Below, in pieces: positions 15,250-23,203 of a DNA stretch of 25,022 nucleotides. The position numbers and the translations under genes are program-made. The first letter of the stretch is position 1; each line of letters opens with the position of its first letter. The stretch is from assembly GCA_021784835.1 (NCBI GenBank), contig JAJYHI010000079.1, positions 1 through 25,022 on the forward strand, in the 5' to 3' direction. The DNA is from a bacterium. GTDB taxonomy: Bacteria; SZUA-79; Acidulodesulfobacterales; Acidulodesulfobacteraceae. The notes below the pieces were generated by a model. That model ran no database searches, was not told where the DNA came from, and was given only the letters and a program-made list of their open reading frames with translations.

Positions 15250-16930
15250 TAATATTCTCATTATAGGTTCGGGAATAGCGGGCCTTTCTCTTGCCAACAG
15301 ATACGGCAAAGATATTTCCGTCGGCATATTCACAAAAAAAGAAGAAGCCGAATCCAATACCAACTATGCCCAGGGCGGACTCGCCGCCGTTACTAATTTA
15401 ACCAAAGATTCCTACGAAAAGCATGTGAACGATACCCTTGCCGCCGGCGACGGCCTATGCGACGAAAGCGTCGTCAGAATGGTCGTGGAAGAAGGCCCCT
15501 CCGTCGTAAAGGACCTGATGGACTGGGGGGTTAATTTTTCTAAATATTCCGGAAACGGCGAAGAATTTGACCTTGGAAGGGAGGGCGGCCATTCGGAGAG
15601 AAGGGTCCTGCACGCCGGAGATATCACCGGAAGGGAGATAGAAAAAGCGTTGGCGGACACCTCCCGGAAAAAACAGAATATAAAGATTTTTGAAAACCAT
15701 ATCGGGGTCGATTTAATAACCGCTCATAAACTTAAAATTTCGAGAGGAAAAAACGACAGGATTCTTGGCGCTTATTTTCTGAATAAAAAAAACGACGGCG
15801 TAATAACCGTTAGCGCGGACGTCGTAGTTCTTGCGACAGGCGGCGCGGGAAAAGTTTTTCTTTATACGTCGAATCCGGATATATCCACGGGCGACGGTAT
15901 CGCAATGGCGCACAGGGCCGGCGCGAAAATAGCAAATATGGAATTTTACCAGTTTCATCCGACGATATTATACCATCCCGACGCCAAGTCTTTCCTTATA
16001 TCGGAAGCCTTAAGAGGCGAAGGCGGCATATTAAGGCTTAAGGACGGCACCCCGTTTATGGACAAAATCCATCCTCTGAAAAGTCTTGCTCCGAGGGATA
16101 TAGTTGCGAGGACGATAGATTTTGAAATGAAAAGGACTGGGGACGAGTGCGTTTATCTCGATATGACTCATAAAAGCAGGGAATTTTTGGAAAAAAGATT
16201 TCCCGATATATTTAAAACCACTTTAGGCTTTGGGATAGATATGTCCAAACGTTGGATTCCGGTAGTTCCGGCCGCACATTATCTTTGCGGAGGAGTGCTT
16301 ACCGATAAAAACGGACTTACGTCTATAGACAATCTGTATGCGATAGGCGAGGTTGCCTGCACGGGACTTCACGGAGCAAACAGGCTTGCAAGCAATTCGC
16401 TTCTCGAAGGTTGCGTGTTTGCAAAAAAAGCGTACGAAAATACCCTCTATATCTTTAAAAAAGGGGACGGCTTCGCGGGAGGAAACGGCGCGGGAGGAAA
16501 CAATGGACAGTTTTGCGAATATAACGAAGGGCCGGGCGGCGGACAGGATTTTTTCTCCGGAAAAATAGCCGAAAAACCGGCAATTCTGCCTGAATGGAAA
16601 GATTTTGGATTGGAAGGCGGCGACGAGTTGATAGTCGTAACGCATAACTGGGATGAATTAAGGCGGACGATGTGGAACTATGTCGGCATAGTCAGGTCTA
16701 ATAAGCGGCTTGAAAGGGCGAAAAGAAGGATAGACAACCTTCTGGCGGAGATTAAGGAATACTACTGGAATTTCAAGATAACGCCGGATTTAATAGAGCT
16801 TAGGAATATCGCGGAAGTCGCAAAGCTGATAATTACATCGGCTATGCTGAGGAAAGAGTCGAGGGGGACCCACTATACTATAGACTATCCTTATAAGGAC
16901 GGCCATTTTAAGCATCCTACCGTGCTATAA
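15239..16930 (+). CDS. nadB: L-aspartate oxidase NadB
   Basis: A 563-residue FAD enzyme that oxidises L-aspartate to iminoaspartate, the first step of de novo NAD synthesis, and works with NadA (not in this window). The FAD-binding motif IIGSGIAGLSLANRYG is at 8-23, TNYAQGGLAAV at 41-51, REGGHSERRVLHAGDITG at 114-131 (catalytic Glu region), HPTILYHP at 240-247, RGEGGILR at 259-266 and HGANRLASNSLLEG at 378-391. The C-terminal helical domain contains LRRTMWNYVGIVRSNKRLERA. An atypical Gly-rich linker (about 409-440, GGNGAGGNNG and GPGGGQ) joins the FAD and C-terminal parts and lengthens the protein over the usual 530-540 residues. Start chosen as the only in-frame ATG of three repeats. Succinate dehydrogenase flavoprotein is excluded by the NadB-specific segments. 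Confidence 0.95.
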   Translation: MEHFNILIIGSGIAGLSLANRYGKDISVGIFTKKEEAESNTNYAQGGLAAVTNLTKDSYEKHVNDTLAAGDGLCDESVVRMVVEEGPSVVKDLMDWGVNFSKYSGNGEEFDLGREGGHSERRVLHAGDITGREIEKALADTSRKKQNIKIFENHIGVDLITAHKLKISRGKNDRILGAYFLNKKNDGVITVSADVVVLATGGAGKVFLYTSNPDISTGDGIAMAHRAGAKIANMEFYQFHPTILYHPDAKSFLISEALRGEGGILRLKDGTPFMDKIHPLKSLAPRDIVARTIDFEMKRTGDECVYLDMTHKSREFLEKRFPDIFKTTLGFGIDMSKRWIPVVPAAHYLCGGVLTDKNGLTSIDNLYAIGEVACTGLHGANRLASNSLLEGCVFAKKAYENTLYIFKKGDGFAGGNGAGGNNGQFCEYNEGPGGGQDFFSGKIAEKPAILPEWKDFGLEGGDELIVVTHNWDELRRTMWNYVGIVRSNKRLERAKRRIDNLLAEIKEYYWNFKITPDLIELRNIAEVAKLIITSAMLRKESRGTHYTIDYPYKDGHFKHPTVL

Positions 16931-17032
16931 TTTTATCCATTATTTATTAAATTAAAAATTAAAAAAAATTTAAAAAAAATTTATTAAAATTTGTTTTTAT
17001 TTTTTTTTAGTTTTATGATATAAACATTTATT

Positions 17033-18964
17033 ATGGTTAGAAAAACCAAAAGCAAATCCATTAAAATCAAAATCATTTCGAGAATAATCGCGCTTCTCGT
17101 AATACTTTTCGTCATAGTCGATATTATTTTCGCATACAGCTTCAGGCAGGAATCGATTAACGAAGCGAAAATACGCTCCCAAACTATCGCAAACATCGTC
17201 AGGGACAGCCTGACCTCCCTTATGGTAATGGGCGTTATGCAAAACAGGAAGATATTTATTTCGAGGCTTAAAAAAGACGCAAAACGGGTCGATGTCCAAA
17301 ACATATCCATTATCAGGGGAAGTTTAGTCAATAAACAGTTCGGCAAAGGATTTAAAAGCGAAGAGCCGGCGAACGGCTACCAAGAATACGTATTGACCGC
17401 CGGCAAAAAAATAGAAAAGTTAAACGAGACCTTTAATACGGTGAAATACCGGGTAATCATTCCGTATAAGGCTACAAGTTCAGGAGCCGTCGATTGCCTT
17501 ATGTGCCATAAGGTTAAATCCGGAGCGGTTCTGGGCGCCATAAGCCTTCAGATGAACCTGACGTCGGTAAGGGATGCAACATTCAGGACTATCGTCTCGA
17601 CGTCTATAATTTTTTTCGTATTCTTAATTGTTCTCGTGCTGATTTTTTTCAGATTCTTAAGCCCTTATATTTCGCTGTTCCAAAAAATAGAATCCGGGCT
17701 GGAGAACCTAAAAGACGGCGATATGGATAAGGCCTTAGTGGACGAAAAAGGGGTTCCGGACGACGAGGCGGGCAAGGTGGCGGTAACCCTCAACGAAACG
17801 TCAAAAAGCCTTAAGGAAATTTTATCCGATATCGAATCGAAAGTTTCTACTTTAATAGGCTATACGGTCGTTAAAACCGACAATTACCTTAAAGATACCA
17901 TAAAAATTATCAACGAACTTGTAAGGATTTATAATTTTAAACGGGTCATAGAAAAGGACAGGACTAAAAACGAAATAATTAAAAGAATAGAAGGCATCGT
18001 AAAAGATTATATGTGCTTCGAAAATTACACTATTTACGAGGTAGGCGACAATAATAAAATGGCCGTCGAGACTCTCGGTTCGAAAATAAAACTCGGCGCC
18101 GACGATATGTGGTGCAAAAAATCCATTACCGCCGACGGAGATTTATGCAGGGCAAAAAGAACCGGAAGCGACGTCGATTCTTTAAATTTTTCGTGTATCT
18201 GCCCAAGTTTTGCGTTTAGTTCGTTCGACGAAAGCGGCGCCGGCGGAGCATGTGCCAATCAGTTTAATTATTATTGCATTCCTATATATATAGGCGGCAA
18301 AGTAGGAGCCATTTTACAGCTTATATTCGACGACGACGTCGCGGATTTCGTCCACTGGATGATACCTTACATTAAAAGTTATCTCGCTGAAGCTTCTCCC
18401 GTCATCGAATCCAGAAAACTGATGGAGCTCCTTAAGGAGCAGTCGATAGTCGACCAGCTTACCGGCATGTATAACAGGAGATTTCTCGACGAATCGTCCG
18501 AGAATATAATCGCCGGAATAAACCGTCGCGGCACCAATCTTGGAGTATTGATGCTGGACATTGACCATTTCAAGGAAGTGAACGATAAATACGGACACGA
18601 CAACGGCGACGTGGTGCTGAAAAACGTTTCGAAAGAGATTAAAAAAAGCATCAGGGGTTCCGATATAGCCGTCAGATTCGGCGGCGAGGAATTTATAGCT
18701 CTCCTTATAGACATAAAAGAAGGCGAAGGCATCGTAATAGCCGAAAAAATAAGAAAAGCCGTGGAATCTTCGCCTTTAGAAATCGCCGGAGGCGTCGTTC
18801 TCAGAAAGACCATAAGCATAGGGGTTTGCGAGTATCCGATAGATTCGGACAAATTCTGGCAGGCGGTTAAATTTGCGGACGTTGCGCTTTACGAGGCAAA
18901 AGAAAACGGCAGAAACAGGGTCGTAAGGTTTTCCAAAGATATGTGGAAGGAAGAAGGATATTAG
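17033..18964 (+). CDS. Membrane diguanylate cyclase with haem-c sensor and Cys-rich GAF-like domain
   Basis: A 643-residue signalling protein. TM1 is about 17-36. A periplasmic region (about 37-185) contains CLMCHK at 155-160, a c-type haem attachment motif near the second membrane segment, as in haem-containing sensors of metal- and sulfate-reducing bacteria. TM2 is about 186-208, then a HAMP-like linker (about 209-265). A GAF-like region (about 285-440) carries Cys361, 372, 388, 390, 407 and 415, including CRAKRTG and SCICP. The C-terminal GGDEF domain (about 470-635) has an intact active site, GGEEF (550-554), preceded by RGSD (541-544), the RxxD product-inhibition site. It should make cyclic di-GMP, inhibited by product, in response to a redox or gas signal sensed outside; the signal is inference. 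It is not clearly linked to neighbours. Confidence 0.88.
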   Translation: MVRKTKSKSIKIKIISRIIALLVILFVIVDIIFAYSFRQESINEAKIRSQTIANIVRDSLTSLMVMGVMQNRKIFISRLKKDAKRVDVQNISIIRGSLVNKQFGKGFKSEEPANGYQEYVLTAGKKIEKLNETFNTVKYRVIIPYKATSSGAVDCLMCHKVKSGAVLGAISLQMNLTSVRDATFRTIVSTSIIFFVFLIVLVLIFFRFLSPYISLFQKIESGLENLKDGDMDKALVDEKGVPDDEAGKVAVTLNETSKSLKEILSDIESKVSTLIGYTVVKTDNYLKDTIKIINELVRIYNFKRVIEKDRTKNEIIKRIEGIVKDYMCFENYTIYEVGDNNKMAVETLGSKIKLGADDMWCKKSITADGDLCRAKRTGSDVDSLNFSCICPSFAFSSFDESGAGGACANQFNYYCIPIYIGGKVGAILQLIFDDDVADFVHWMIPYIKSYLAEASPVIESRKLMELLKEQSIVDQLTGMYNRRFLDESSENIIAGINRRGTNLGVLMLDIDHFKEVNDKYGHDNGDVVLKNVSKEIKKSIRGSDIAVRFGGEEFIALLIDIKEGEGIVIAEKIRKAVESSPLEIAGGVVLRKTISIGVCEYPIDSDKFWQAVKFADVALYEAKENGRNRVVRFSKDMWKEEGY

Positions 18965-18981
18965 AAAAAAAACGGATTTGC

Positions 18982-19073
18982 GGTATAATTTAATTAACGC
19001 TTAAAATTAAATCAAAATAAGATTTTAACAAGTAAATTGATAGTTCTTAGGTATAATTTAATTAACGCTTAAA
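18982..19073. repeat. 24-bp direct repeat, two copies with embedded TATAAT
   Basis: The 24-base sequence starting GGTATAATTTAATTAACG and ending CTTAAA occurs at 18982-19005 and again, identical, at 19050-19073, 68 bases apart. Each contains TATAAT. TTAGAA at 18961-18966 is 17 bases before the first. Another TATAAT lies at 19141-19146. The repeats may be duplicate promoters or regulator sites serving the flavin protein gene at 19194. Confidence 0.65.
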
Positions 19074-19193
19074 TTATTAAATTAAAATACATATTAAATC
19101 ATATATAAATATATAAGCTATAAAAACCTTATATATAGTATATAATATATGCGATAAAATAGAAATACGCAAAGCAAGGGAGGATGATAAATT

Positions 19194-19565
19194 ATGCTTA
19201 ACGAAAAAATCTTAAATATCCTGAAGCACGAAGGGCCGGCGACCTTTGCTACTTATGGAACCGACGGAATACATATGGCCGCTACGTGGAACAGTTATAT
19301 CGAAGTCCTGTACAACGACGCTCTCCTGATTCCCGCCGGGCATTTAAATAAAACACAGAGAAACGTCGAGGCGGGAAGCGAGGTCCAGATGATACTGGCT
19401 TCAAAAGACGTTATGGGACTTCAGGGAAAAGGCGCGGGTTTTTTGCTTAAAGGCCATGCAAAATTCGAAGAAAGCGGCGTCAATTTCGATAAATTAAAAT
19501 CGCGCTTTAGCTGGGCAAGGTCCGCCATGGTATTTAAAGTAAAAGAAGCGACCGAATTAGTTTGA
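19194..19565 (+). CDS. Pyridoxamine-phosphate-oxidase-like FMN split-barrel protein
   Basis: A 123-residue protein of the flavin-binding split-barrel fold. It has the typical N-terminal helix (MLNEKILNILKHEGPATFATYGTDGIHMAATWNSYIEV), where the family motif places strands around an FMN site. Then come LIPAGHLNKTQRNVEAGSEVQMILAS and the final strand GAGFLLKGHAKFEE. Such proteins reduce small flavin-dependent substrates, bind F420 or FMN, or act as pyridoxal-phosphate oxidases; the substrate is not predictable. The ribosome site GGGAGGATG is about 10 bases from the ATG. It is preceded by an AT-rich region with the direct repeat at 18982-19073, and followed by a GC-rich inverted repeat. It is convergent with queC downstream. 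Confidence 0.8.
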   Translation: MLNEKILNILKHEGPATFATYGTDGIHMAATWNSYIEVLYNDALLIPAGHLNKTQRNVEAGSEVQMILASKDVMGLQGKGAGFLLKGHAKFEESGVNFDKLKSRFSWARSAMVFKVKEATELV

Positions 19566-19572
19566 CGCGGAA

Positions 19573-19619
19573 CGCGCCGCGCCTGATTTATAATATTATG
19601 CGATTATATCGGCGGCGCG
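19573..19619. repeat. GC-rich inverted repeat downstream of the flavin gene
   Basis: CGCGCCGC (19573-19580) pairs with GCGGCGCG (19612-19619) around an AT-rich 31-base loop. It begins 8 bases after the flavin-protein stop. It could form part of the 3' end, but no U-tract follows. Confidence 0.35.
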
Positions 19620-19667
19620 ATTATAGGCGCAGGCATGAAGGCGGACGGAACATTATGTCAATATCAA

Positions 19668-20480
19668 TCAATCCCCGCGATATTTTGCGGGGTCTTTAAT
19701 TTTTGCCTCTTCAAAACCTTTTCTGCGCAAGATGCAGGAATCACATACCCCGCATGCAAGACCTTCCGCCGGGTCGTAACAGCTGTGCGTCAGTTCAAGA
19801 GGCGCGCCTATTTCAAACGCTTTTATTATTATATCTTTTTTGGCCAATTTAAGAAGAGGCGCATTTATTTTAAAATTTATTTCGCCTGTTACCGAGGCTT
19901 TGGTCGCCAAGTTTGCCGTTTTTTCGAAGGCTTTTAAATATTGCGGCCTGCAATCGGGATAGCCGCTGTAGTCTATATAGTTTGCGCCGATAAAGATATC
20001 GCCTGCGCCGTTGACTTCGGCAACGGCAAGGGCGTACGAAAGAAAAATGGTGTTTCTCGCGGGAACGTAAGTTACGGGGATGTCGTCCGGTTTTAAACCG
20101 CCTTCGTCCGTGTTTTTGCCGCCGTCCTCCGTCCTCCGCGTTTCCCCTGTTTTATTTTGCGGCTGTTTATCCGCGGTTCCGCCGGAATTAAACCCGTTAA
20201 TCCTGCTCTTGGGAACGCCTATCGATAAATCGACCAAAGCGGAGCCTTTAATCTGAGCAAAGTCTAAATTAATTAAGATATGTTTTTTTAAATTGAAAAA
20301 TTTAATTATTTCTTTTGCGCGCTCTATTTCCATTTTATGCCTTTGATTATAAAAAAACGTGAGCGGAATGACCTCGAATCCTTCGTCCAACGCAATTTTA
20401 AGCACAGTGGTAGAATCCAATCCGCCGCTGAAAAGAATAACGGCTTTCTTCTTTTTTATACCGTCCCTGTTTGTATCCAT
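19668..20480 (-). CDS. queC: 7-cyano-7-deazaguanine synthase QueC
   Basis: QueC turns 7-carboxy-7-deazaguanine, ammonia and ATP into preQ0, a step toward queuosine in tRNA (or deazaguanine in DNA). The PP-loop SGGLDST is near the N-terminus, followed by YNQRHKMEIERAKEI, VPARNTIFLSYALAVAE, GANYIDYSGYPDCRPQY, and the zinc-binding C-terminus SCYDP, ACGVCDSCILRRKGF with four Cys. A 40-residue Gly/Lys/Asp-rich insertion (roughly RINGFNSGG to GGLKPDD) interrupts the usual sequence ahead of VTYVPARN. The frame also opens at an ATG at 20498, but the ATG at 20480 gives the more typical spacing to the PP-loop; neither has a ribosome site. No other que gene is in the window; hemB is divergent. Confidence 0.93.
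   Translation of the reverse strand: MDTNRDGIKKKKAVILFSGGLDSTTVLKIALDEGFEVIPLTFFYNQRHKMEIERAKEIIKFFNLKKHILINLDFAQIKGSALVDLSIGVPKSRINGFNSGGTADKQPQNKTGETRRTEDGGKNTDEGGLKPDDIPVTYVPARNTIFLSYALAVAEVNGAGDIFIGANYIDYSGYPDCRPQYLKAFEKTANLATKASVTGEINFKINAPLLKLAKKDIIIKAFEIGAPLELTHSCYDPAEGLACGVCDSCILRRKGFEEAKIKDPAKYRGD
19673..19692 (+). terminator. Possible plus-strand terminator in the queC 3' end
   Basis: CCCCGC (19673-19678) and GCGGGG (19687-19692) form a 6-bp GC stem followed on the plus strand by TCTTTAATTTTT. It overlaps the last codons of convergent queC, so part of the signal may be coding. It would terminate the flavin-protein transcript. Confidence 0.35.
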
Positions 20481-20486
20481 ATTATT

Positions 20487-20516
20487 AATATAACACATTT
20501 TGTAAAAAACGTTAAA
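20487..20516 (-). promoter_or_regulatory. Candidate queC promoter, possibly leaderless
   Basis: Minus-strand TTTAAC (20511-20516), 18-base spacer, TATATT (20487-20492). Transcription would then begin at about 20480, at the queC ATG itself, giving a leaderless or nearly leaderless message. This is consistent with the lack of a ribosome site, but remains a prediction in AT-rich DNA. Confidence 0.35.
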
Positions 20517-20552
20517 ATTTTTCTATCGGCGGCTCATAGTTACACCGAATCT

Positions 20553-20581
20553 TTGCCATTTTTCTGATTTTATGTTATTAT
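20553..20581 (+). promoter_or_regulatory. Candidate hemB promoter with extended -10
   Basis: TTGCCA (20553-20558), 17-base spacer, TATTAT (20576-20581) preceded by TG one base earlier (TGTTATTAT), an extended -10. It lies 58 bases before the hemB ATG. Confidence 0.5.
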
Positions 20582-20638
20582 AATTAAAATTTTTTAACTT
20601 AATAAAACGTTTATAAATAAACAAGCGAGGCGAATAAA

Positions 20639-21628
20639 ATGAATTCAGGCTATCCTTTAATTAGGCCGCGAAGGCTGCGCTCGTCTTTAAAGATATCTAA
20701 TCTCGTAAGAGAAACCGCGCTCGACCCTTCAAAATTTATTATGCCCTATTTCGTTACCCATGGAAAAGCGGTAAAAGAACCCATAGAAAGCATGCCTGAC
20801 CAGTTCAGGTATTCTATAGACGAACTTCTGAAAGAGCTTAAAAACGTTATTGGCCTTAACATAGGCGGAATCCTTCTTTTCGGCGTTCCAGAGCATAAAG
20901 ACGAACTCGGCTCGGAAAGTTATTCCAATAACGGAATAATACAATCTGCCCTTAGAACAATTAAGGACGAATATCCCGATATTCTGGCCATCACGGACGT
21001 GTGCCTGTGCGATTATACTTCGCACGGGCACTGTGGAATAGTCGATGAAAACGGCTATGTGAAAAACGACGAAACTTTGGAATATCTTGCAAAAATCAGC
21101 GTATCTTACGCAAAAGCGGGCGCGGACATAATAGCCCCTTCCGATATGATGGACGGCAGGGTTAAAAGAATAAGGGAGGCTTTAGACGACGAAGGACTCG
21201 TAAATATTCCCATTATGGCCTACTCCTCAAAATACGCTTCGTCTTTTTACGAACCGTTCAGGGATGCGGCGGATTGTTCTCCAAAGTTCGGAAATAGAAA
21301 ATCTTATCAAATGGACCCTTCAAATTCCGACGAGGCAATTTTGGAAACGGCGTTAGATTTAGACGAAGGAGCCGACATTATAATGGTTAAGCCGGCTTTA
21401 AGCTACCTGGATATAATATACAGGTTAAAGCTAACGTTTAAAAGGCCTCTTGCCGCCTATAACGTATCCGGAGAATATTCTATGATAAAAGCCGCGGCTA
21501 AGCTTGGATATTTAAAAGAAGAAACGGCCGTTCTGGAGATGCTGGCTTCCGTTAAAAGAGCCGGCGCCGACATTATAATAAGCTATTATTCCCTTTACGC
21601 CGCCGGACTTTTAGGGGCGCGATTTTGA
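20639..21628 (+). CDS. hemB: Delta-aminolevulinic acid dehydratase HemB
   Basis: A 329-residue enzyme that condenses two ALA molecules to porphobilinogen, common to haem, siroheme and cobalamin routes. It begins RPRRLRSSLKISNLVRET. The zinc site is DVCLCDYTSHGHCG with Cys122, Cys124 and Cys132, so this is a Zn-type enzyme. The catalytic lysines are Lys198 (SSKYASSFYEPFRDA) and Lys251 (MVKPALSY, Schiff base). Ends with the typical IISYYSLYAAGLL. Length is normal. The ribosome site (GCGAGGCG) is modest. It is divergent from queC and upstream of an aldehyde dehydrogenase. With the siroheme decarboxylase at 5559 it supports an alternative haem route, although the two genes are 14 kb apart. Confidence 0.96.
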   Translation: MNSGYPLIRPRRLRSSLKISNLVRETALDPSKFIMPYFVTHGKAVKEPIESMPDQFRYSIDELLKELKNVIGLNIGGILLFGVPEHKDELGSESYSNNGIIQSALRTIKDEYPDILAITDVCLCDYTSHGHCGIVDENGYVKNDETLEYLAKISVSYAKAGADIIAPSDMMDGRVKRIREALDDEGLVNIPIMAYSSKYASSFYEPFRDAADCSPKFGNRKSYQMDPSNSDEAILETALDLDEGADIIMVKPALSYLDIIYRLKLTFKRPLAAYNVSGEYSMIKAAAKLGYLKEETAVLEMLASVKRAGADIIISYYSLYAAGLLGARF

Positions 21629-21742
21629 AAATTTATTTGAATTGACCCCGCCGGTCCGCAGTTTTACGTTTTACTTTTAGGCTGTAATGATATTTTAATT
21701 TATGAATCCGTCTAAAACCTTTTAATTTAAAGAGGCAGGGCT

Positions 21743-23161
21743 ATGCTTAAAAATTATCCTTTATTTATAAACGGTCAATGGTTGGAAAAAAAAGAAACGT
21801 ATGAAATAATAAACCCTTTTAACGGCGAAGTCGCCGCGCTTTTAAGCAAACCGGACAAGTCCGACGTCGAGGCGGCGGTCGTTTCAGCCGAAAAAGGCTT
21901 TCATAGAATGAAAAATCTGCATACTTACGAAAGATTCGACATTCTTGAAAAAACCGGCGATATTTTAAAGCGCGATTCTAAAGATATAGCGCATTATATT
22001 TCCTTGGAAGCAGGCAAAGCCTATAAATATTCGTTAATAGAAACCCAGAGGGTGGTCAATATATTTAAATACGCCGCGGAGGAAGCTAAAAGAATACACG
22101 GCGAGACGGTTCCCATGGATATAGTCAAGGGGTTTGAAAACAGGACGTCTTTTTATTTAAGGGTTCCGGTCGGCGTCATTGCGGCGATTACCCCCTTTAA
22201 TTTTCCGGTCAATCTTCCCGCCCACAAAATAGCTCCCGCTATCGCGGCCGGAAACAGCGTCGTCTTCAAGCCGTCGATAAACGGTTCTATTACCGCATAT
22301 TTTCTGGTGCGGGCGCTGCTCGAGGCGGGTTTGCCGGAAAACGCCGTCAATCTGCTTTACGGCGATAAAGACACGGGAGAAGCAATCGTCGCCAGCGAAA
22401 AAATCCGCATGATAAGTTTTACCGGAAGTCCAAAAGTCGGCAGGGAAATAATGTCCAAAGGCGGGCTTAAAAAATACGCGATGGAGCTCGGAAGCAATTC
22501 CGCTCTCGTCGTCGATAAATCCGCCAATATTTTGGAAGCCTCAAGAAAAGCAGTAATAGGGGCTTTTTATAATTCCGGACAGGTCTGCATTTCCCTGCAA
22601 AGGATTTACGCGCATAAGGATATAGAAAAAGAGTTTTTAGAGTATTTCATAAAAGAAACTAAAAAATTAAAAATAGGCGACCCGCTCGACGAATCGACCG
22701 ATATCGGCCCCATAATCAGTTCCGAATCAAAACAAAGGATTATCGGCTGGGTCAAAGAGGCGGTTAAGGAAGGCGCAAAAATAGAGCTGGGCGGAGACTT
22801 TAACGGAAACCTGATGAACCCGACTATATTTTCGGGCGTTGCCGATAAAATGAAAATTTCCTGCCTCGAAGTTTTCGCTCCCGTAGTTTCAATCATTCCT
22901 TTTAATGATTTAACGGAAGCCGTCCGCATGGTGAACGATTCTATTTACGGTCTTCAGGCGGGCATATACACCGACAGCCTTAAAAACGCCCTGTATTTCG
23001 TTAAGCATATAGACGCCGGCGGCGTTCTGATAAACGACATTCCTACCGCAAGGGCGGACCACCAGCCTTACGGCGGAGTAAAAGAATCCGGCATAGGAAG
23101 GGAAGGCGTAAAATACGCCATCGAAGAAATGACCGAGCTTAAATTCGTCAGTTTTTCCTGA
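21743..23161 (+). CDS. NAD(P)-dependent aldehyde dehydrogenase
   Basis: A 472-residue aldehyde dehydrogenase-superfamily enzyme that oxidises an aldehyde to its acid. Catalytic and cofactor residues: Asn153 in TPFNFPVNLPAHKIAPA, Lys176 in VVFKPS, the nucleotide-fold segment FTGSPKVGREI (226-236), general base Glu248 in MELGSNSALVV and nucleophile Cys282 in NSGQVCISLQRIYAH. The C-terminal oligomerisation strand is YGGVKESGIGREGVKYAIEEMTELKF. The GQVCISLQR form is shared with lactaldehyde, sulfoacetaldehyde- and GapN-like subfamilies, so the substrate is unknown. The ribosome site AGAGGCAGG precedes ATG. hemB lies 114 bases upstream on the same strand, but nothing functional ties them together. 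Confidence 0.92.
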   Translation: MLKNYPLFINGQWLEKKETYEIINPFNGEVAALLSKPDKSDVEAAVVSAEKGFHRMKNLHTYERFDILEKTGDILKRDSKDIAHYISLEAGKAYKYSLIETQRVVNIFKYAAEEAKRIHGETVPMDIVKGFENRTSFYLRVPVGVIAAITPFNFPVNLPAHKIAPAIAAGNSVVFKPSINGSITAYFLVRALLEAGLPENAVNLLYGDKDTGEAIVASEKIRMISFTGSPKVGREIMSKGGLKKYAMELGSNSALVVDKSANILEASRKAVIGAFYNSGQVCISLQRIYAHKDIEKEFLEYFIKETKKLKIGDPLDESTDIGPIISSESKQRIIGWVKEAVKEGAKIELGGDFNGNLMNPTIFSGVADKMKISCLEVFAPVVSIIPFNDLTEAVRMVNDSIYGLQAGIYTDSLKNALYFVKHIDAGGVLINDIPTARADHQPYGGVKESGIGREGVKYAIEEMTELKFVSFS

Positions 23162-23203
23162 TGCGCCGATGCGCAAGAGATAAGGTATATTTATTCATTT
23201 ATT

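Noticed and set aside
15239..16930. Succinate dehydrogenase or fumarate reductase flavoprotein
   Set aside because: The fold is shared, but the motifs and short C-terminal domain match NadB, and no sdhB or frdB follows.
19635..19937. A plus-strand frame opposite the 3' end of queC
   Set aside because: It is antisense to clear QueC sequence including the zinc cysteines and has unusual composition. It is a shadow of queC.
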